A stretch of 64,000 bases of DNA, taken from positions 1 through 64,000 of the forward strand of contig NZ_AEVT01000084.1 in NCBI RefSeq assembly GCF_000189275.1, given 5' to 3'. The notes under the pieces were generated by a model, which saw only the letters and a program-made list of their open reading frames with translations, ran no database searches and was not told the origin of the DNA. Position numbers and translations under genes: made by a program. Below, piece by piece: positions 52,483 through 62,414 of the stretch (positions are counted from its first letter, which is position 1; every line of letters starts with the position of its first letter). The stretch comes from Vibrio sinaloensis DSM 21326 (GTDB lineage Bacteria > Pseudomonadota > Gammaproteobacteria > Enterobacterales > Vibrionaceae).

Positions 52483-53931
52483 ATGAAATTTATCGTTAAG
52501 CCCCATCCAGAAATCTTCGTTAAAAGTGAGTCGGTGCGTAAGCGCTTCACCAAGATTCTTGAATGTAATATTCGCAACATTATCAAAAGTCGCACAGAGT
52601 CTGTGGCGGTATTTAACCGTCGCGACCACATTGAGGTGACTGCAGAATCTGATAAGTACTACAACGAGACGATCGAGGTCTTAACGCAAACTCCAGGCAT
52701 CCATCATGTACTGGAAGTACAGCAATCTGAGTTTACTGACCTGCACAATATCTTTGAGCAAGTTCTGGAAATGAACCGTGCCAAGCTTGAAGGTAAAACC
52801 TTCGTGGTACGTGCCAAGCGACGCGGTAAGCATGACTTTACTTCAATCGAGCTTGAACGTTACGTCGGTGGTGGCCTTAACCAGGCGATTGAAAGTGCCA
52901 GTGTTAAGCTGCGTAACCCAGATGTAACCATCAAGGTTGAAGTGGCGAATGAAAAGCTCAACCAAGTGATTGCACGTCACAAAGGTCTAGGTGGTTTCCC
53001 TCTAGGTACCCAGGAAGACGTATTGAGCTTGATTTCTGGTGGTTTTGACTCCGGTGTTTCAAGCTATCTACATATCAAACGTGGTTCTAAGGTGCATTAC
53101 TGCTTCTTTAACCTTGGGGGGCCGGCTCACGAAATTGGTGTTAAACAGGTTTCACACTACCTTTGGAATAAATATGGCTCATCTGCCAAGGTGCGCTTTA
53201 TCTCGGTAGACTTCGAGCCAGTGGTTGCGGAAATCTTAGAGAAAGTCGATGACGGCCAGATGGGTGTGATCTTGAAACGTATGTTCATGCGTGCTGCAGG
53301 CATGGTGGCAAGTAAGTTCAAGATTGAAGCTCTGGTAACAGGTGAAGCTTTAGGTCAAGTATCGAGCCAGACATTGACCAACCTTCGTCATATCGACAAT
53401 GTCACTGATACCTTGATTTTGCGCCCACTCATTAACTGGGACAAAGAAGACATCATCAACCTAGCTCGTGACATTGGTACCGAGGACTTCGCGAAGACCA
53501 TGCCTGAGTATTGCGGTGTGATCTCTAAAAAGCCGACGGTTAAAGCGGTTAAAGCAAAACTGGATGAAGAAGAAGCCAAGTTTAACTTCGATATTCTCGA
53601 AGACGTTGTGCAAAACGCGCGCGTGATGGACATTCGCGATATCGCCAAAGAAACTGAGCAAGCTGCCCCAGAGGTCGAGCAAGTTCAAGCGGTAGAGCAA
53701 CACGCGGTTGTGTTGGATATTCGTAGCCCTGAAGAGGAAGACGATAATCCACTAGAAATCGACGGTGTTGAAGTGAAACACATCCCGTTCTACAAGTTAG
53801 GCACTCAGTTTGGTGATCTTGACCAAGCGAAAACTTACCTGCTGTATTGTGATCGTGGGGTTATGAGCCGCCTGCAAGCGCTTTACCTGCAAGAACAAGG
53901 CTTTAACAACGTGAAAGTGTATCGTCCATAG
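52483..53931 (+). CDS. thiI: tRNA 4-thiouridine synthase / thiamine sulfurtransferase
   Basis: ThiI puts sulfur on U8 of tRNAs and supplies sulfur for the thiazole of thiamine. The 482-residue product has an N-terminal ferredoxin-like and THUMP region (1-165), a PP-loop ATPase with [13 protein letters not shown], the reactive Cys in [12 protein letters not shown], and a C-terminal rhodanese domain from about 385 with catalytic Cys in [13 protein letters not shown]. This is the long gammaproteobacterial form and therefore probably active in both pathways. Confidence 0.97.
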   Translation: MKFIVKPHPEIFVKSESVRKRFTKILECNIRNIIKSRTESVAVFNRRDHIEVTAESDKYYNETIEVLTQTPGIHHVLEVQQSEFTDLHNIFEQVLEMNRAKLEGKTFVVRAKRRGKHDFTSIELERYVGGGLNQAIESASVKLRNPDVTIKVEVANEKLNQVIARHKGLGGFPLGTQEDVLSLISGGFDSGVSSYLHIKRGSKVHYCFFNLGGPAHEIGVKQVSHYLWNKYGSSAKVRFISVDFEPVVAEILEKVDDGQMGVILKRMFMRAAGMVASKFKIEALVTGEALGQVSSQTLTNLRHIDNVTDTLILRPLINWDKEDIINLARDIGTEDFAKTMPEYCGVISKKPTVKAVKAKLDEEEAKFNFDILEDVVQNARVMDIRDIAKETEQAAPEVEQVQAVEQHAVVLDIRSPEEEDDNPLEIDGVEVKHIPFYKLGTQFGDLDQAKTYLLYCDRGVMSRLQALYLQEQGFNNVKVYRP

Positions 53932-53951
53932 AGACTCGGCTCTGACTTGAT

Positions 53952-53983
53952 AAAAGCGCAAATCGACAGGTTTGCGCTTTTTT
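53952..53983 (+). terminator. thiI terminator
   Basis: AAAAGCGCAAA-TCGACAGG-TTTGCGCTTTT with a T6 run. Confidence 0.88.
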
Positions 53984-54047
53984 GTTTGTCTGCATTAGAT
54001 TGTTGGACAATCTTAGTAAAGAATATACGGCGGGAGCAGGCGTGCAT

Positions 54048-54247
54048 AAAAAAACACCGCCATATAGGCGGTGCTAAAAATTTGACAGACAGGTCAAAAT
54101 AAATACAGGAAGTATATGTTTTACCTCGATAAGAGCTAAAACGTGGTAGAAACCTACCTAACTCGAAATACGAGTTTGCAAACACAACATCGCAACAATA
54201 TGCCAATTGATTCAACAGGGAATCAAGCCGTTCTGGCTCTTTGCTGC
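54048..54247 (-). ncRNA. gcvB: GcvB small RNA
   Basis: An Hfq-dependent sRNA of about 200 bases, transcribed away from gcvA, that represses amino-acid and peptide transporter mRNAs. The G/U-rich seed is present (TTGTTGCGATGTTGTGTTTG), as are AGCCAGAACGGCT near the 5' end and ACTTCCTGTATTTATTTTGA and CTGTCTGTC, all close to E. coli GcvB. The terminator AGCACCGCC-TATAT-GGCGGTGTTTTTTT is nearly identical to the E. coli one. A TATATT -10 lies at 54255-54260. Ends are estimated to within a few bases. Transcription is expected to be activated by GcvA. Confidence 0.93.
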
Positions 54248-54340
54248 GGGGTGAAATATAGAATTTCTCTGGTCGTCAGGCAACGGACATTTTATAATGT
54301 TTCAGATTAAAAAAACTAATCTATTTTATAGAAGGCCAAC

Positions 54341-55249
54341 ATGTCTAGAAGATTGCCTCCGTTAAACTCGTTAAAAGTATTTGAGGCCGCAGCTCGCCAC
54401 CTCAGTTTTACTCGAGCAGCCGAAGAGTTATTTGTCACCCAAGCTGCTGTGAGTCATCAGATAAAAGCGTTAGAAGAATTCCTTGGCTTAAAACTATTTC
54501 GTCGCCGAAATCGTTCTTTGTTACTCACAGAAGAGGGACAAAGTTATTTCCTCGATATCAAAGATATTTTCACCTCACTAGCAGAAGCTACTGATAAAGT
54601 TCTTGAGCGCAGTGAGAAAGGTGCTTTAACCATCAGTTTGCCTCCTAGTTTTGCTATTCAATGGTTGGTGCCTCGTTTGGCCGATTTTAATCAGCAGGAG
54701 CCAGATATTGATGTGCGAATCAAAGCCGTTGATATGGATGAAGGCTCATTAACGGACGATGTGGATGTTGCCATCTACTATGGACGAGGTAATTGGCCTG
54801 GTTTACGTGCCGACAAACTGTATCAGGAATTTTTGATTCCACTCTGTTCCCCATCGCTGTTATTGGGTCAGAAACCATTAGAAACATTAACTGATTTGAA
54901 ACAACATACGTTATTGCACGATACATCTCGAAAAGATTGGAAACAATTTGCTAAGCAGAATGGTATTGAAGGGGTGAATGTCAATCATGGCCCAATTTTC
55001 AGTCACTCGACGATGGTACTGCAAGCCGCGGCTCACGGACAGGGGGTTGCATTGGGTAACAACGTGCTCGCTCAGCCAGAAATGGAAGCAGGGCGATTGA
55101 TTGCGCCTTTCGATGAAGTCTTGGTCACTAAAAATGCGTTTTATGTCGTTTGTCATGAAAAGCAGGCTGATATGGGGCGTATTGCCACGTTCCGAGATTG
55201 GATGCTAGCCAAAGCGCAAAGTGAACAAGAGGAGTTACTGGATGACTAG
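54341..55249 (+). CDS. gcvA: Glycine cleavage system regulator GcvA (LysR family)
   Basis: GcvA activates the glycine cleavage operon and gcvB in response to glycine. The 302-residue LysR-type protein has the N-terminal helix-turn-helix (PPLNSLKVFEAAARHLSFTR, ELFVTQAAVSHQIKALEEFL) and a periplasmic-binding-like effector domain (TISLPPSFAIQWLVPRLADF). MSRRLPPLNSL is the classic GcvA start. It heads a compact unit with a hydrolase gene, a DUF423 gene and rlmM, and is divergent from gcvB. Confidence 0.96.
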   Translation: MSRRLPPLNSLKVFEAAARHLSFTRAAEELFVTQAAVSHQIKALEEFLGLKLFRRRNRSLLLTEEGQSYFLDIKDIFTSLAEATDKVLERSEKGALTISLPPSFAIQWLVPRLADFNQQEPDIDVRIKAVDMDEGSLTDDVDVAIYYGRGNWPGLRADKLYQEFLIPLCSPSLLLGQKPLETLTDLKQHTLLHDTSRKDWKQFAKQNGIEGVNVNHGPIFSHSTMVLQAAAHGQGVALGNNVLAQPEMEAGRLIAPFDEVLVTKNAFYVVCHEKQADMGRIATFRDWMLAKAQSEQEELLDD

Positions 55250-55865
55250 CTGCTTGATTGATGGCGATAACAATGCACCAATGTTTATTTTTGCCCATGG
55301 TGCGGGTGCAGGGATGGATCACGAGTTTATGCAAGCGGTGGCCGCAGGATTGGCCGCAAAAGGTATTAAGGTCGTACGCTTTAATTTCCCTTATATGGTG
55401 AAACGCGCTGAGGATGGCAAGAAACGTCCACCAGATCGCGCCCCTAAGCTGCTAGAGGCTTACCAAGCGATTATTGCAGAACATGCCTCATCGCCTGTCG
55501 TTATTGGGGGTAAATCCATGGGTGGACGCATGGCAAGTTTGTTGGCTCAGGACTCTTCAGTTGCTGGCGTTGCCTGTTTGGGTTTCCCTTTCCACCCGCC
55601 GGGCAAACCAGAAAACTATAAGGGAGCGCATTTAGCAGAACTCTCTACGCCAGCGCTAATCTTACAGGGTGAGCGTGATACCTTTGGTAAGAAAGAAGAA
55701 TTTGCCGATTTTGCTCTCTCGGACTCCATCAAGGTTGAATTTATTCCAGATGGTGACCATAGCTTCAAGCCACGAAAGCGATCGGGATTTACTGAACAAC
55801 AGAACATTGCCTTGGCTGTTGACCATTTAGCTCAGTTTATTCTTGAGGTGTACGGTGAAAAGTAA
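55242..55865 (+). CDS. Alpha/beta hydrolase, dienelactone-hydrolase/KANL3-like
   Basis: A 207-residue cytosolic alpha/beta hydrolase. FIFAHGAGAGMDHEFM is the oxyanion region, GGKSMGGRMAS the nucleophile elbow, LQGERDTFG supplies the acid and DGDHSFKPRKR the His, so the triad is complete. The substrate is unknown. The ATG at 55242 overlaps the end of gcvA by eight bases with GAGGAG upstream. In E. coli gcvA is followed directly by ygdD; this extra gene is absent there. Confidence 0.85.
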   Translation: MTSCLIDGDNNAPMFIFAHGAGAGMDHEFMQAVAAGLAAKGIKVVRFNFPYMVKRAEDGKKRPPDRAPKLLEAYQAIIAEHASSPVVIGGKSMGGRMASLLAQDSSVAGVACLGFPFHPPGKPENYKGAHLAELSTPALILQGERDTFGKKEEFADFALSDSIKVEFIPDGDHSFKPRKRSGFTEQQNIALAVDHLAQFILEVYGEK

Positions 55866-56253
55866 GCATTTACTCACGTTTGGTGGTCTGTTGGCTGGAA
55901 CGGGTGTGGCACTTGGCGCTTTTGCAGCGCATGGGTTGAAAAAAACACTCTCTCCTTATCTGCTCGAGGTATTTAACACCGGCGTGCAGTATCAATTTAT
56001 TCATGCGTTGGCGATCTTGCTTTGCGGGGCTTTACTACTCATTAAATTGCCATCGAAGTCACAAAAATATTTCGTCCTCGCCGCGATTTGCTTTATCATC
56101 GGCATCTTTTGTTTTAGCGGCAGCCTGTATGCCTTAGCAATAACGGGGATCAAGTGGTTTGGTCCGATTACTCCCTTAGGAGGAATGACGTTTATGCTTG
56201 GCTGGGGGATGTTCGTATACGCAGCACTACAGATTAAAGAGGTAAACCAGTGA
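55855..56253 (+). CDS. ygdD: DUF423 inner-membrane protein YgdD
   Basis: A 132-residue protein with four hydrophobic helices, of DUF423. [20 protein letters not shown] and [24 protein letters not shown] are the family signatures. GTG at 55855 with GAGGTG just upstream gives the usual length; it overlaps the hydrolase gene by 11 bases. Function unknown; the gcvA-ygdD-rlmM linkage is conserved in enterobacteria. Confidence 0.9.
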   Translation: MKSKHLLTFGGLLAGTGVALGAFAAHGLKKTLSPYLLEVFNTGVQYQFIHALAILLCGALLLIKLPSKSQKYFVLAAICFIIGIFCFSGSLYALAITGIKWFGPITPLGGMTFMLGWGMFVYAALQIKEVNQ

Positions 56254-57341
56254 AACAGTTAATGCTCTATTGCCGCAGCGGCTTTGAGAAAGAGTGTGCC
56301 GGCGAAATTCAAGATCGCGCAACTCAGTTAGAAGTGTTTGGTTTTCCTCGCGTTAAGAAAAATAGCGGCTATGTCTTATTCGAGTGCTACCAAGAGGGTG
56401 ATGCACAGCGTTTGGTCAAAGAGTTGGATTTCAACTCGCTGATTTTTGCTCGCCAGATGTTTGCTGTCGCGGTGGATATTGAAGACTTGCCTCGAGAAGA
56501 TCGCATCTCTCCTATTCTTGAGCAATTAAGTGATGTCGAGAGTATGCCGCGCTGTGGTGATATTCGTATTGAAACACCCGATACGAATGAAGCGAAAGAG
56601 TTACTTAAATTCTGTCGTAAGTTCACTGTGCCGATGCGCCAAGCTTTGCGCGGCAAAGGCATCCTGTTTGCTAAAGACAGCCCAAAGAAACCAGTGCTGC
56701 ATATCTGCTTTGTTGAACCGGGTCATTGTTATGTCGGTTACTCTCTGCCAAGCAACAACTCACAGTTCTTTATGGGGATACCGCGCCTGAAGTTCCCAGC
56801 AGATGCTCCTAGTCGCTCGACACTAAAGCTGGAAGAAGCATTCCATGTCTTTATCCCTCGCGAAGAGTGGGATGAGCGCTTGGCGGCAGGTATGTGGGGT
56901 GTCGACCTTGGAGCGTGCCCTGGTGGCTGGACTTATCAGTTGGTTAAGCGTTCAATGTTTGTCCACTCTGTTGATAATGGCATGATGGCTGATAGCTTAA
57001 TGGATACGGGTCAGGTTAAGCATCACCAAGAGGATGGGTTTAAGTTTGAGCCTGCGCGTAAAAACGTCACTTGGTTAGTGTGCGATATGATTGAGAAGCC
57101 TTCACGTGTTGCTCAATTGATGGGGGAGTGGATCATCAGTGGCTGGGCAAAAGAAGCCATCTTTAACCTCAAGCTACCAATGAAAGGTCGCTATGATGAG
57201 GTTCTTCAAGATATTGAAAACCTTAAGGTGTTCTTAACTGAGAATGACGTTAAGTTTAAGTTGCAAGCCAAGCACTTATACCATGACCGTGAAGAGATCA
57301 CCGTACACGTACAGTGCTTATCAAATATTTCTCCGCGTTAA
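56250..57341 (+). CDS. rlmM: 23S rRNA 2'-O-ribose C2498 methyltransferase
   Basis: RlmM methylates the ribose of C2498 in 23S rRNA with SAM before ribosome assembly. The 363-residue protein has an N-terminal THUMP-like region and a Rossmann methyltransferase domain with [14 protein letters not shown] (SAM motif I) and the catalytic K-D-K-E set, including [12 protein letters not shown]. The GTG start overlaps the DUF423 stop by four bases (GTGA). It ends the gcvA unit. Confidence 0.95.
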   Translation: MKQLMLYCRSGFEKECAGEIQDRATQLEVFGFPRVKKNSGYVLFECYQEGDAQRLVKELDFNSLIFARQMFAVAVDIEDLPREDRISPILEQLSDVESMPRCGDIRIETPDTNEAKELLKFCRKFTVPMRQALRGKGILFAKDSPKKPVLHICFVEPGHCYVGYSLPSNNSQFFMGIPRLKFPADAPSRSTLKLEEAFHVFIPREEWDERLAAGMWGVDLGACPGGWTYQLVKRSMFVHSVDNGMMADSLMDTGQVKHHQEDGFKFEPARKNVTWLVCDMIEKPSRVAQLMGEWIISGWAKEAIFNLKLPMKGRYDEVLQDIENLKVFLTENDVKFKLQAKHLYHDREEITVHVQCLSNISPR

Positions 57342-57358
57342 TACGCTGTGGAAACCCC

Positions 57359-57388
57359 AAAAAACGCTCCTAATAGGAGCGTTTTTTT
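57359..57388. terminator. Bidirectional terminator between rlmM and the secreted nuclease gene
   Basis: AAAAAACGCTCCTA and TAGGAGCGTTTTTT form an inverted repeat with A and T runs on both flanks. Confidence 0.9.
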
Positions 57389-57400
57389 ATGCCATCATGA

Positions 57401-58150
57401 TTATTGAGAGGTTGGCCACATTTCCCACAGCTGTGACTCCATCCCTTCTTCGGTGCTGTCTGCGACCAAAGAGAAGAAGTCTAATCCAGTTTGTTGTTCA
57501 ACATCGTCAACCGTGGTTACAAAATTGGCGAGCTCACTACCAGAAACGTCACGGTGCGGTACGATGAACGCGATTGCATCGTTAAAGTAAGGATCAAGAA
57601 TTACTTTGTAGAATGCACTAGGAATCACCACGCCGTTGCCGATACTCTCTTCGTTGCCATAGTAGATTGGGCCAGTGACGACATAGACTTCGTTATATTC
57701 GTTTGTCACATCGCGAACGTGCTCTTCAAGCAGTCGCCAACCTACGCGGTTAAACCCCGGAAGTTGCGGAGACATGTTGCTCATCAAAAAGCTTTGCTTC
57801 ATCGAATCTTGGGAAAAGTCCATCGCAGCGGAGGGGGCAAGGTGGCCTCTGTCATAACCTGAACTCTTGTAATCAGTGAGTGTTGATTGAGCGTAGTCTG
57901 GTAACTCGGCATCAACTTTAAAGCTGTTGCTGCGCTTATAGCTCGCATTAACACTTTCTGCGGTTAGATGATAAGCAACCCAATCGGCATTTTTGGTTTG
58001 ATAGTTGTAACCAACAGCATAGCCATCTCGACATAGTATTTGATCAGACTGTTCAGAAGGGGTACCCATGGTGAGATGTTGGCCGCATGAACTTGCCCAA
58101 GCCGGGATGGCAAATAGACAAGCGAGGGAGAGAATTAAACCTTTTTTCAT
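57401..58150 (-). CDS. Secreted DNA/RNA non-specific endonuclease
   Basis: A 249-residue exported nuclease with a signal peptide (residues 1-19, ending IPAWA). The catalytic signature of the Serratia-type betabetaalpha-metal family is SGYDRGHLAPSAAM with the active His, and the metal-binding Asn lies in SFLMSNMSPQLPGFN. Such enzymes degrade extracellular DNA and RNA for nutrients or biofilm turnover. It is not the Vibrio Dns/Xds type, which has other motifs. Monocistronic. Confidence 0.92.
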   Translation of the reverse strand: MKKGLILSLACLFAIPAWASSCGQHLTMGTPSEQSDQILCRDGYAVGYNYQTKNADWVAYHLTAESVNASYKRSNSFKVDAELPDYAQSTLTDYKSSGYDRGHLAPSAAMDFSQDSMKQSFLMSNMSPQLPGFNRVGWRLLEEHVRDVTNEYNEVYVVTGPIYYGNEESIGNGVVIPSAFYKVILDPYFNDAIAFIVPHRDVSGSELANFVTTVDDVEQQTGLDFFSLVADSTEEGMESQLWEMWPTSQ

Positions 58151-58360
58151 TATTGTGCTCCTTGTTATTGGAGCACTGAAAATAGCGAAATGGTCATCAA
58201 GGTCTGTGACATTGACGAGAGTTTGAACAGTATTGGATAAGGTATTGATTAAATTATTATTAAACTTGAGAGGGCAATGGCTTACCCAACATAAAAATTA
58301 AACAACTTCTTTCTAATCAATGGATTACTAATTAATAAACTCTAAATAGCAATGGTCTAT

Positions 58361-59137
58361 TTATTGTTTGGGGCCAGTAAAGCGGATATCTTGCAAGTTG
58401 AAACCCAGCTCAATATCGGTTTTTAGCGCTGCGATTTGTTTGCAACGTCGAGCAGAGTCAATATGCTGATCAAGCTTCTTACGGTATTTGGCCGCGAGTT
58501 CCTCACTGGCAAAAGCCTCTTCTATTGTTGCAAACTGGGTCAAAATCTCTTTTGCGGCTTTTGGACCTACACCAGGAACTCCAGGCACTTGACTGGAACT
58601 CACACCAGTTAAGCCCCAGTAGTCTGATAGCTGAGTAGGCTTAACGCCGAATTCCTTCTCGATGAAGGGGTCATCTAGCCAGCGGTGCTGAAAATAATCA
58701 CGAATTTGCAGTGTTGGGGAGAGCAATTGACAGTAGCCCTTGTCTGTCGAAATAATGGTGACTTTTTCTCCATGGTTTGCCACTTTCATTGCTAACGTTG
58801 CGACTAGATCATCAGCCTCATCGCCATCGGATAACAAAGAGTCGATGCCTAAGTGCCACCAAGCGTCTTGAATCGCTTCTAGCCCTTGCATTAGAGGCTC
58901 AGGCATAGGCTTACGGTTTTGCTTGTATTCAGGTAGTATTTCCGCTCGCCAGCCACGCTCTTGCAGGTGGTGATCAAAAACCGCAATCATATGACTGGGC
59001 TGAGATTCAGAGATGATTTTGTTCAGTGTTCGAGAAGTGGTGGTAATGGTTCTTGCTATATCATTTGGGTCTGGTTGAGCTGAGTGAACACGTCGAATCA
59101 GGTTGAGGGCGTCGATGATAACAAGATGAATAGACAT
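58361..59137 (-). CDS. xni: Flap endonuclease Xni (ExoIX)
   Basis: A 258-residue FEN-family protein resembling the 5' nuclease domain of PolA, with a Mg-dependent flap-endonuclease role. Metal-site stretches are VIIDALNLIRR and DGDEADDLVATLA and VTIISTDKGYCQLLSP; the helix-hairpin-helix is VPGVPGVGPKAAKEIL. E. coli Xni lacks one metal site and has weak activity. The start at 59137 (MSIHLVIIDALN) matches E. coli; its Shine-Dalgarno is poor, and the leader overlaps the terminator of upstream ppnN. Confidence 0.93.
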   Translation of the reverse strand: MSIHLVIIDALNLIRRVHSAQPDPNDIARTITTTSRTLNKIISESQPSHMIAVFDHHLQERGWRAEILPEYKQNRKPMPEPLMQGLEAIQDAWWHLGIDSLLSDGDEADDLVATLAMKVANHGEKVTIISTDKGYCQLLSPTLQIRDYFQHRWLDDPFIEKEFGVKPTQLSDYWGLTGVSSSQVPGVPGVGPKAAKEILTQFATIEEAFASEELAAKYRKKLDQHIDSARRCKQIAALKTDIELGFNLQDIRFTGPKQ

Positions 59138-59146
59138 AAAAACCAT

Positions 59147-59172
59147 AAAAATAAGGGCATTAAGCCCTTATT
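59147..59172 (-). terminator. ppnN terminator
   Basis: AATAAGGGC and GCCCTTATT form a 9-bp stem around a 5-base loop, followed on the minus strand by TTTTATGGTTTTT. It lies directly before xni. Confidence 0.7.
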
Positions 59173-59198
59173 GTATCGGATGAGAATCAGATTACCAG

Positions 59199-60563
59199 CT
59201 AACTGGTGGTCTGGATTCGGTAACAAGGCTCGTAAGCAGTGCCGCCTGGCAATTTCATACGATCTTGCTCAACGAAGTCTCGTAGTAGCTTGTCCATTTT
59301 CTTCATTAGGCTGCTATCGCCATCTAGGCTAAATGGACCATGGCGTTCAATCTCACGGATGCCTTCCGCTTTAACGTTACCAGCCACGATGCCTGAGAAT
59401 GCTTGACGCAGTGCCGCTGCAAGGTTCTCTGGGCGTTGGTTTAAGTGAAGATCCAAACTTGCCATATTGTCGTGTGTCGGATCGAATGGTAACTGGAACT
59501 CAGGCTCAATCTTCAGTGACCAGTTGAAGCTGTAGGCATCTCCGGTGTCTTTGCGATATTGACGAACATCAGCCATGGATCGCTTCATGATTTGTGCGAC
59601 ACGAGCTGGGTCATCAACCACAATTTCATAGTGCTTCTGCGCATCCTCACCTAAGGTATCGGCAATAAAGCGGTCAATAGAGCGGAAGTACTCCTCACTC
59701 TCTTTTGGTCCTGTTAGCACGATTGGTAAAGGCTGATCTTTATTCTCTGGGTGCATCATAATGCCAAGAATGTACAGCAGTTCTTCTGCCGTTCCTGCAC
59801 CACCTGGGAAGATGACAATACCATGCGCCATACGAACGAAGGCTTCTAAGCGTTTCTCAATATCCGGCATGATCACCAGTTCATTGACGATAGGGTTCGG
59901 TGGCTCTGCTGCAATGATAGAAGGTTCAGTTAACCCTAGGTAACGCTGTTCATAGTAGCGTTGCTTCGCATGACCGATCGCGGCCCCTTTCATCGGTCCT
60001 TCCATTGCACCTGGCCCACAACCGGTGCAGATATTGAGCTCTCGTAGGCCTAATTCATGGCCCACTTCACGAGTGTATTGATACTCGGTGGCATTGATGG
60101 AGTGACCACCCCAGCACACCACTAGATTAGGCTCAATACCTGGTGTCAGAGCGCCAGCATTTCGTAAGATGCCAAACACCAGGTTAGTAATGTGACTTGC
60201 ATTGGTTAAGTTCAGGCGCTGGTTGTCAGCTAGGTGCATGTTCACATAAACAATGTCGCGTAGCACTGAGAACAGGTGTTCTTGGATCCCTTTAATGATT
60301 TCGCCATCGACAAACGCATGTTCGGGAGCATTACTCAGCTCGAGTTTGATGCCGCGCTCACGGCGAACCACGTTAACATCAAAGGATTTGTATTTATCGA
60401 GCAGTTCTTTTGAGTTATCGGTGTGGCTACCAGAGTTGAGTACCGCAAGGGTACAGTTGCGATACAGTTGATACAGATCACTGGCGGCGGTTTTCTTAAG
60501 GCGCTCAACTTCAAGTTGAGAGAGTAGATCCATGCTACCAGCCGGGCTGATATGAGTGATCAT
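59199..60563 (-). CDS. ppnN: Nucleotide 5'-monophosphate nucleosidase PpnN (YgdH)
   Basis: PpnN splits purine and pyrimidine NMPs into base and ribose-5-P and is activated by (p)ppGpp in E. coli. The 454-residue product has the LOG-family motifs [13 protein letters not shown] and [15 protein letters not shown] and flanking DUF domains. The frame extends 14 codons upstream, but [14 protein letters not shown] at 60563 is the E. coli-type start with AAGGAGG upstream. It lies just upstream of xni, both transcribed leftward. Confidence 0.95.
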   Translation of the reverse strand: MITHISPAGSMDLLSQLEVERLKKTAASDLYQLYRNCTLAVLNSGSHTDNSKELLDKYKSFDVNVVRRERGIKLELSNAPEHAFVDGEIIKGIQEHLFSVLRDIVYVNMHLADNQRLNLTNASHITNLVFGILRNAGALTPGIEPNLVVCWGGHSINATEYQYTREVGHELGLRELNICTGCGPGAMEGPMKGAAIGHAKQRYYEQRYLGLTEPSIIAAEPPNPIVNELVIMPDIEKRLEAFVRMAHGIVIFPGGAGTAEELLYILGIMMHPENKDQPLPIVLTGPKESEEYFRSIDRFIADTLGEDAQKHYEIVVDDPARVAQIMKRSMADVRQYRKDTGDAYSFNWSLKIEPEFQLPFDPTHDNMASLDLHLNQRPENLAAALRQAFSGIVAGNVKAEGIREIERHGPFSLDGDSSLMKKMDKLLRDFVEQDRMKLPGGTAYEPCYRIQTTS

Positions 60564-60736
60564 AGGAACCTCCTTGACTAGAGTCGTACTCGCAATGAGT
60601 CGCAAATTACCAATGCCTTGGCTTGTTCTTTTTGTCTTGAGTAAACCTTTAGGCTACTAGTTAGCTTAGCACGCTTTGGAAAGCTTGCTGCTAACTAATT
60701 GATATTTATATGACAATAGTGAGAGGATGGGAAGGG

Positions 60737-62302
60737 TTATTTCCAGACAAGTTGATTTGTTCCCATTACCTTGCCTTCTTTGAGTAGTAAGTTAAGGCGT
60801 TCAAGTAGCTCTTCTGGAGTATCGGACTCTCTAAACGAAGTGCTTGCAGCAGACAGAGTAATCGTTAGGTTTCTGTCTCTGAATTTGAAAGGCAGTTTCG
60901 AAACTTGGCTTTGAATGGTTTGAATCAGGTTAAAGCAGTCTGAGTCAGAGCGCTCTGGCAGTAGGATGATGAACTCTTCCCCGCCGAATCGCGCAACGGT
61001 GTCGGTATCTTCTAGCTCTTTCTTGATTGTACGAGCAATAATCTTCAGTGCCTTGTCACCGGCAGTATAGCCAAAGCTGTCGTTGATGGATTTAAAGCCG
61101 TCAATATCGAATAAGATGACACGTAAGTTATGCTGAGCACGAATCCATCGACGGTACTCAAGCTCCATTCGATCAGAAAATGCTGTGCGGTTGTACACTT
61201 TAGTTAATGGATCGAGCAGCATGCGCTGAGCTTGATCCTCTAAGCGGCGACGATAATCTTGAGTGACCTCAAACAGTGCTTCTAGCTGTCCTTTACCGTA
61301 ACCCATGCGCTCGATTAACGCTTGCTCGCGTTGCTCGGCATGACGTAAACGCTCTGATAAGGAGTTCAACTGATTGAGAAGGGGATTGAGCTCTGAGCGC
61401 AGTTCAGTTAAATCCGTCGCTTCCGAGACTTTGGCTTCTGTTTGACCGATTAAGCTTGATAGTTCACCGTTCATTTCTTGGCGCTGCTCAAAATAGCTTT
61501 GCGACTGATGAAGATTTTGCGCAGAACTTTTCATCGAGGAGGAGAGTGAACCGTTCACCTGCTCTAAAAACTGCTCCGAAGTTTTGCGTTCAAATTGAGT
61601 CGCATCAATAACCAATTTTAAGGTTTGCAGTGTCAATTCCAGCAGTACATGAGAATTAACGCCTACTAACAGCTTGGCACGAATATCGGTGAGCAACTCT
61701 CCAGATTCGCCCTCAAAGTCCAATTCGGTAATAAGGTGCTGTAATTCATCAGATAGACGAATCAGCAGCTCACGATCGGAACTATTGGATATTTGATTAA
61801 GGGGTGTATCTGGGTTGGTGGTGATGATTTTTACTGAGCGCTCGTAAAGACCAAGCAGACGCATTGCTTGTTCGGCCTTCGGGCGTTTTAAACCGTTCGA
61901 GTAGCTGAGTAAATCGCGCAAGTCGCGTTTAATTTTTGCTGGCAGTCCGGTTAAGCGTAGCAGGGTTTCGCCGCTGTTCTGGATCTGCGAATCAAGATGT
62001 TCTGTCTGTTTTTCCATAGCCAAGCCTTGTTGTTTGAGCAAGCGCTCGAGCACTGCAAGCTTTGGTATTAAGGAGCTGACATCTTGTTGTTGTTCTAATG
62101 CCTGTTTTAGCTCGACCAATCCTTCTCGCAGGCGAGGGTCTTCACCTCTATGCGCGTCAGTCATAGATGCAATGATGCGCTTGAGTACCTTCTGCTCTCT
62201 TTTAAATTTGAACGAGGTATCTCTTTGTGTCAATCGGACTTGTTCCAATTGAGATTTCAGATTGTGCAGCTGTGACTGAAGATCTTGCTCTAGGAGGCCC
62301 AT
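60737..62302 (-). CDS. Soluble diguanylate cyclase with long coiled-coil N terminus
   Basis: A 521-residue protein with no membrane helix. Residues 1-340 are almost entirely helical and heptad-rich (LEQDLQSQLHNLKSQLEQV), followed by a GGDEF domain: LDPLTKVYNRTAF, FDIDGFKSINDSFGYTAGD and the intact ARFGGEEFIILLP (GGEEF at 440-444). The inhibitory RxxD site is absent. It should make c-di-GMP, with oligomerisation through the coiled coil. ATG at 62302 is used; a TTG precedes it. It lies 109 bases after a TPR protein gene in the same direction. Confidence 0.9.
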   Translation of the reverse strand: MGLLEQDLQSQLHNLKSQLEQVRLTQRDTSFKFKREQKVLKRIIASMTDAHRGEDPRLREGLVELKQALEQQQDVSSLIPKLAVLERLLKQQGLAMEKQTEHLDSQIQNSGETLLRLTGLPAKIKRDLRDLLSYSNGLKRPKAEQAMRLLGLYERSVKIITTNPDTPLNQISNSSDRELLIRLSDELQHLITELDFEGESGELLTDIRAKLLVGVNSHVLLELTLQTLKLVIDATQFERKTSEQFLEQVNGSLSSSMKSSAQNLHQSQSYFEQRQEMNGELSSLIGQTEAKVSEATDLTELRSELNPLLNQLNSLSERLRHAEQREQALIERMGYGKGQLEALFEVTQDYRRRLEDQAQRMLLDPLTKVYNRTAFSDRMELEYRRWIRAQHNLRVILFDIDGFKSINDSFGYTAGDKALKIIARTIKKELEDTDTVARFGGEEFIILLPERSDSDCFNLIQTIQSQVSKLPFKFRDRNLTITLSAASTSFRESDTPEELLERLNLLLKEGKVMGTNQLVWK

Positions 62303-62414
62303 CAAAAACTAAACTTACAGACAGGCGGACAAGATCCACCTTTATTTATGAATTTATTGATAATATCAAATAAATCCCATCCGTCACGACTTACCGGGTT
62401 TGATTGATGAGGTT

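Noticed and set aside
53883..54215. 110-codon minus-strand frame overlapping thiI 3' end and gcvB
   Set aside because: No ribosome binding site, and the region is explained by the GcvB RNA and its terminator.
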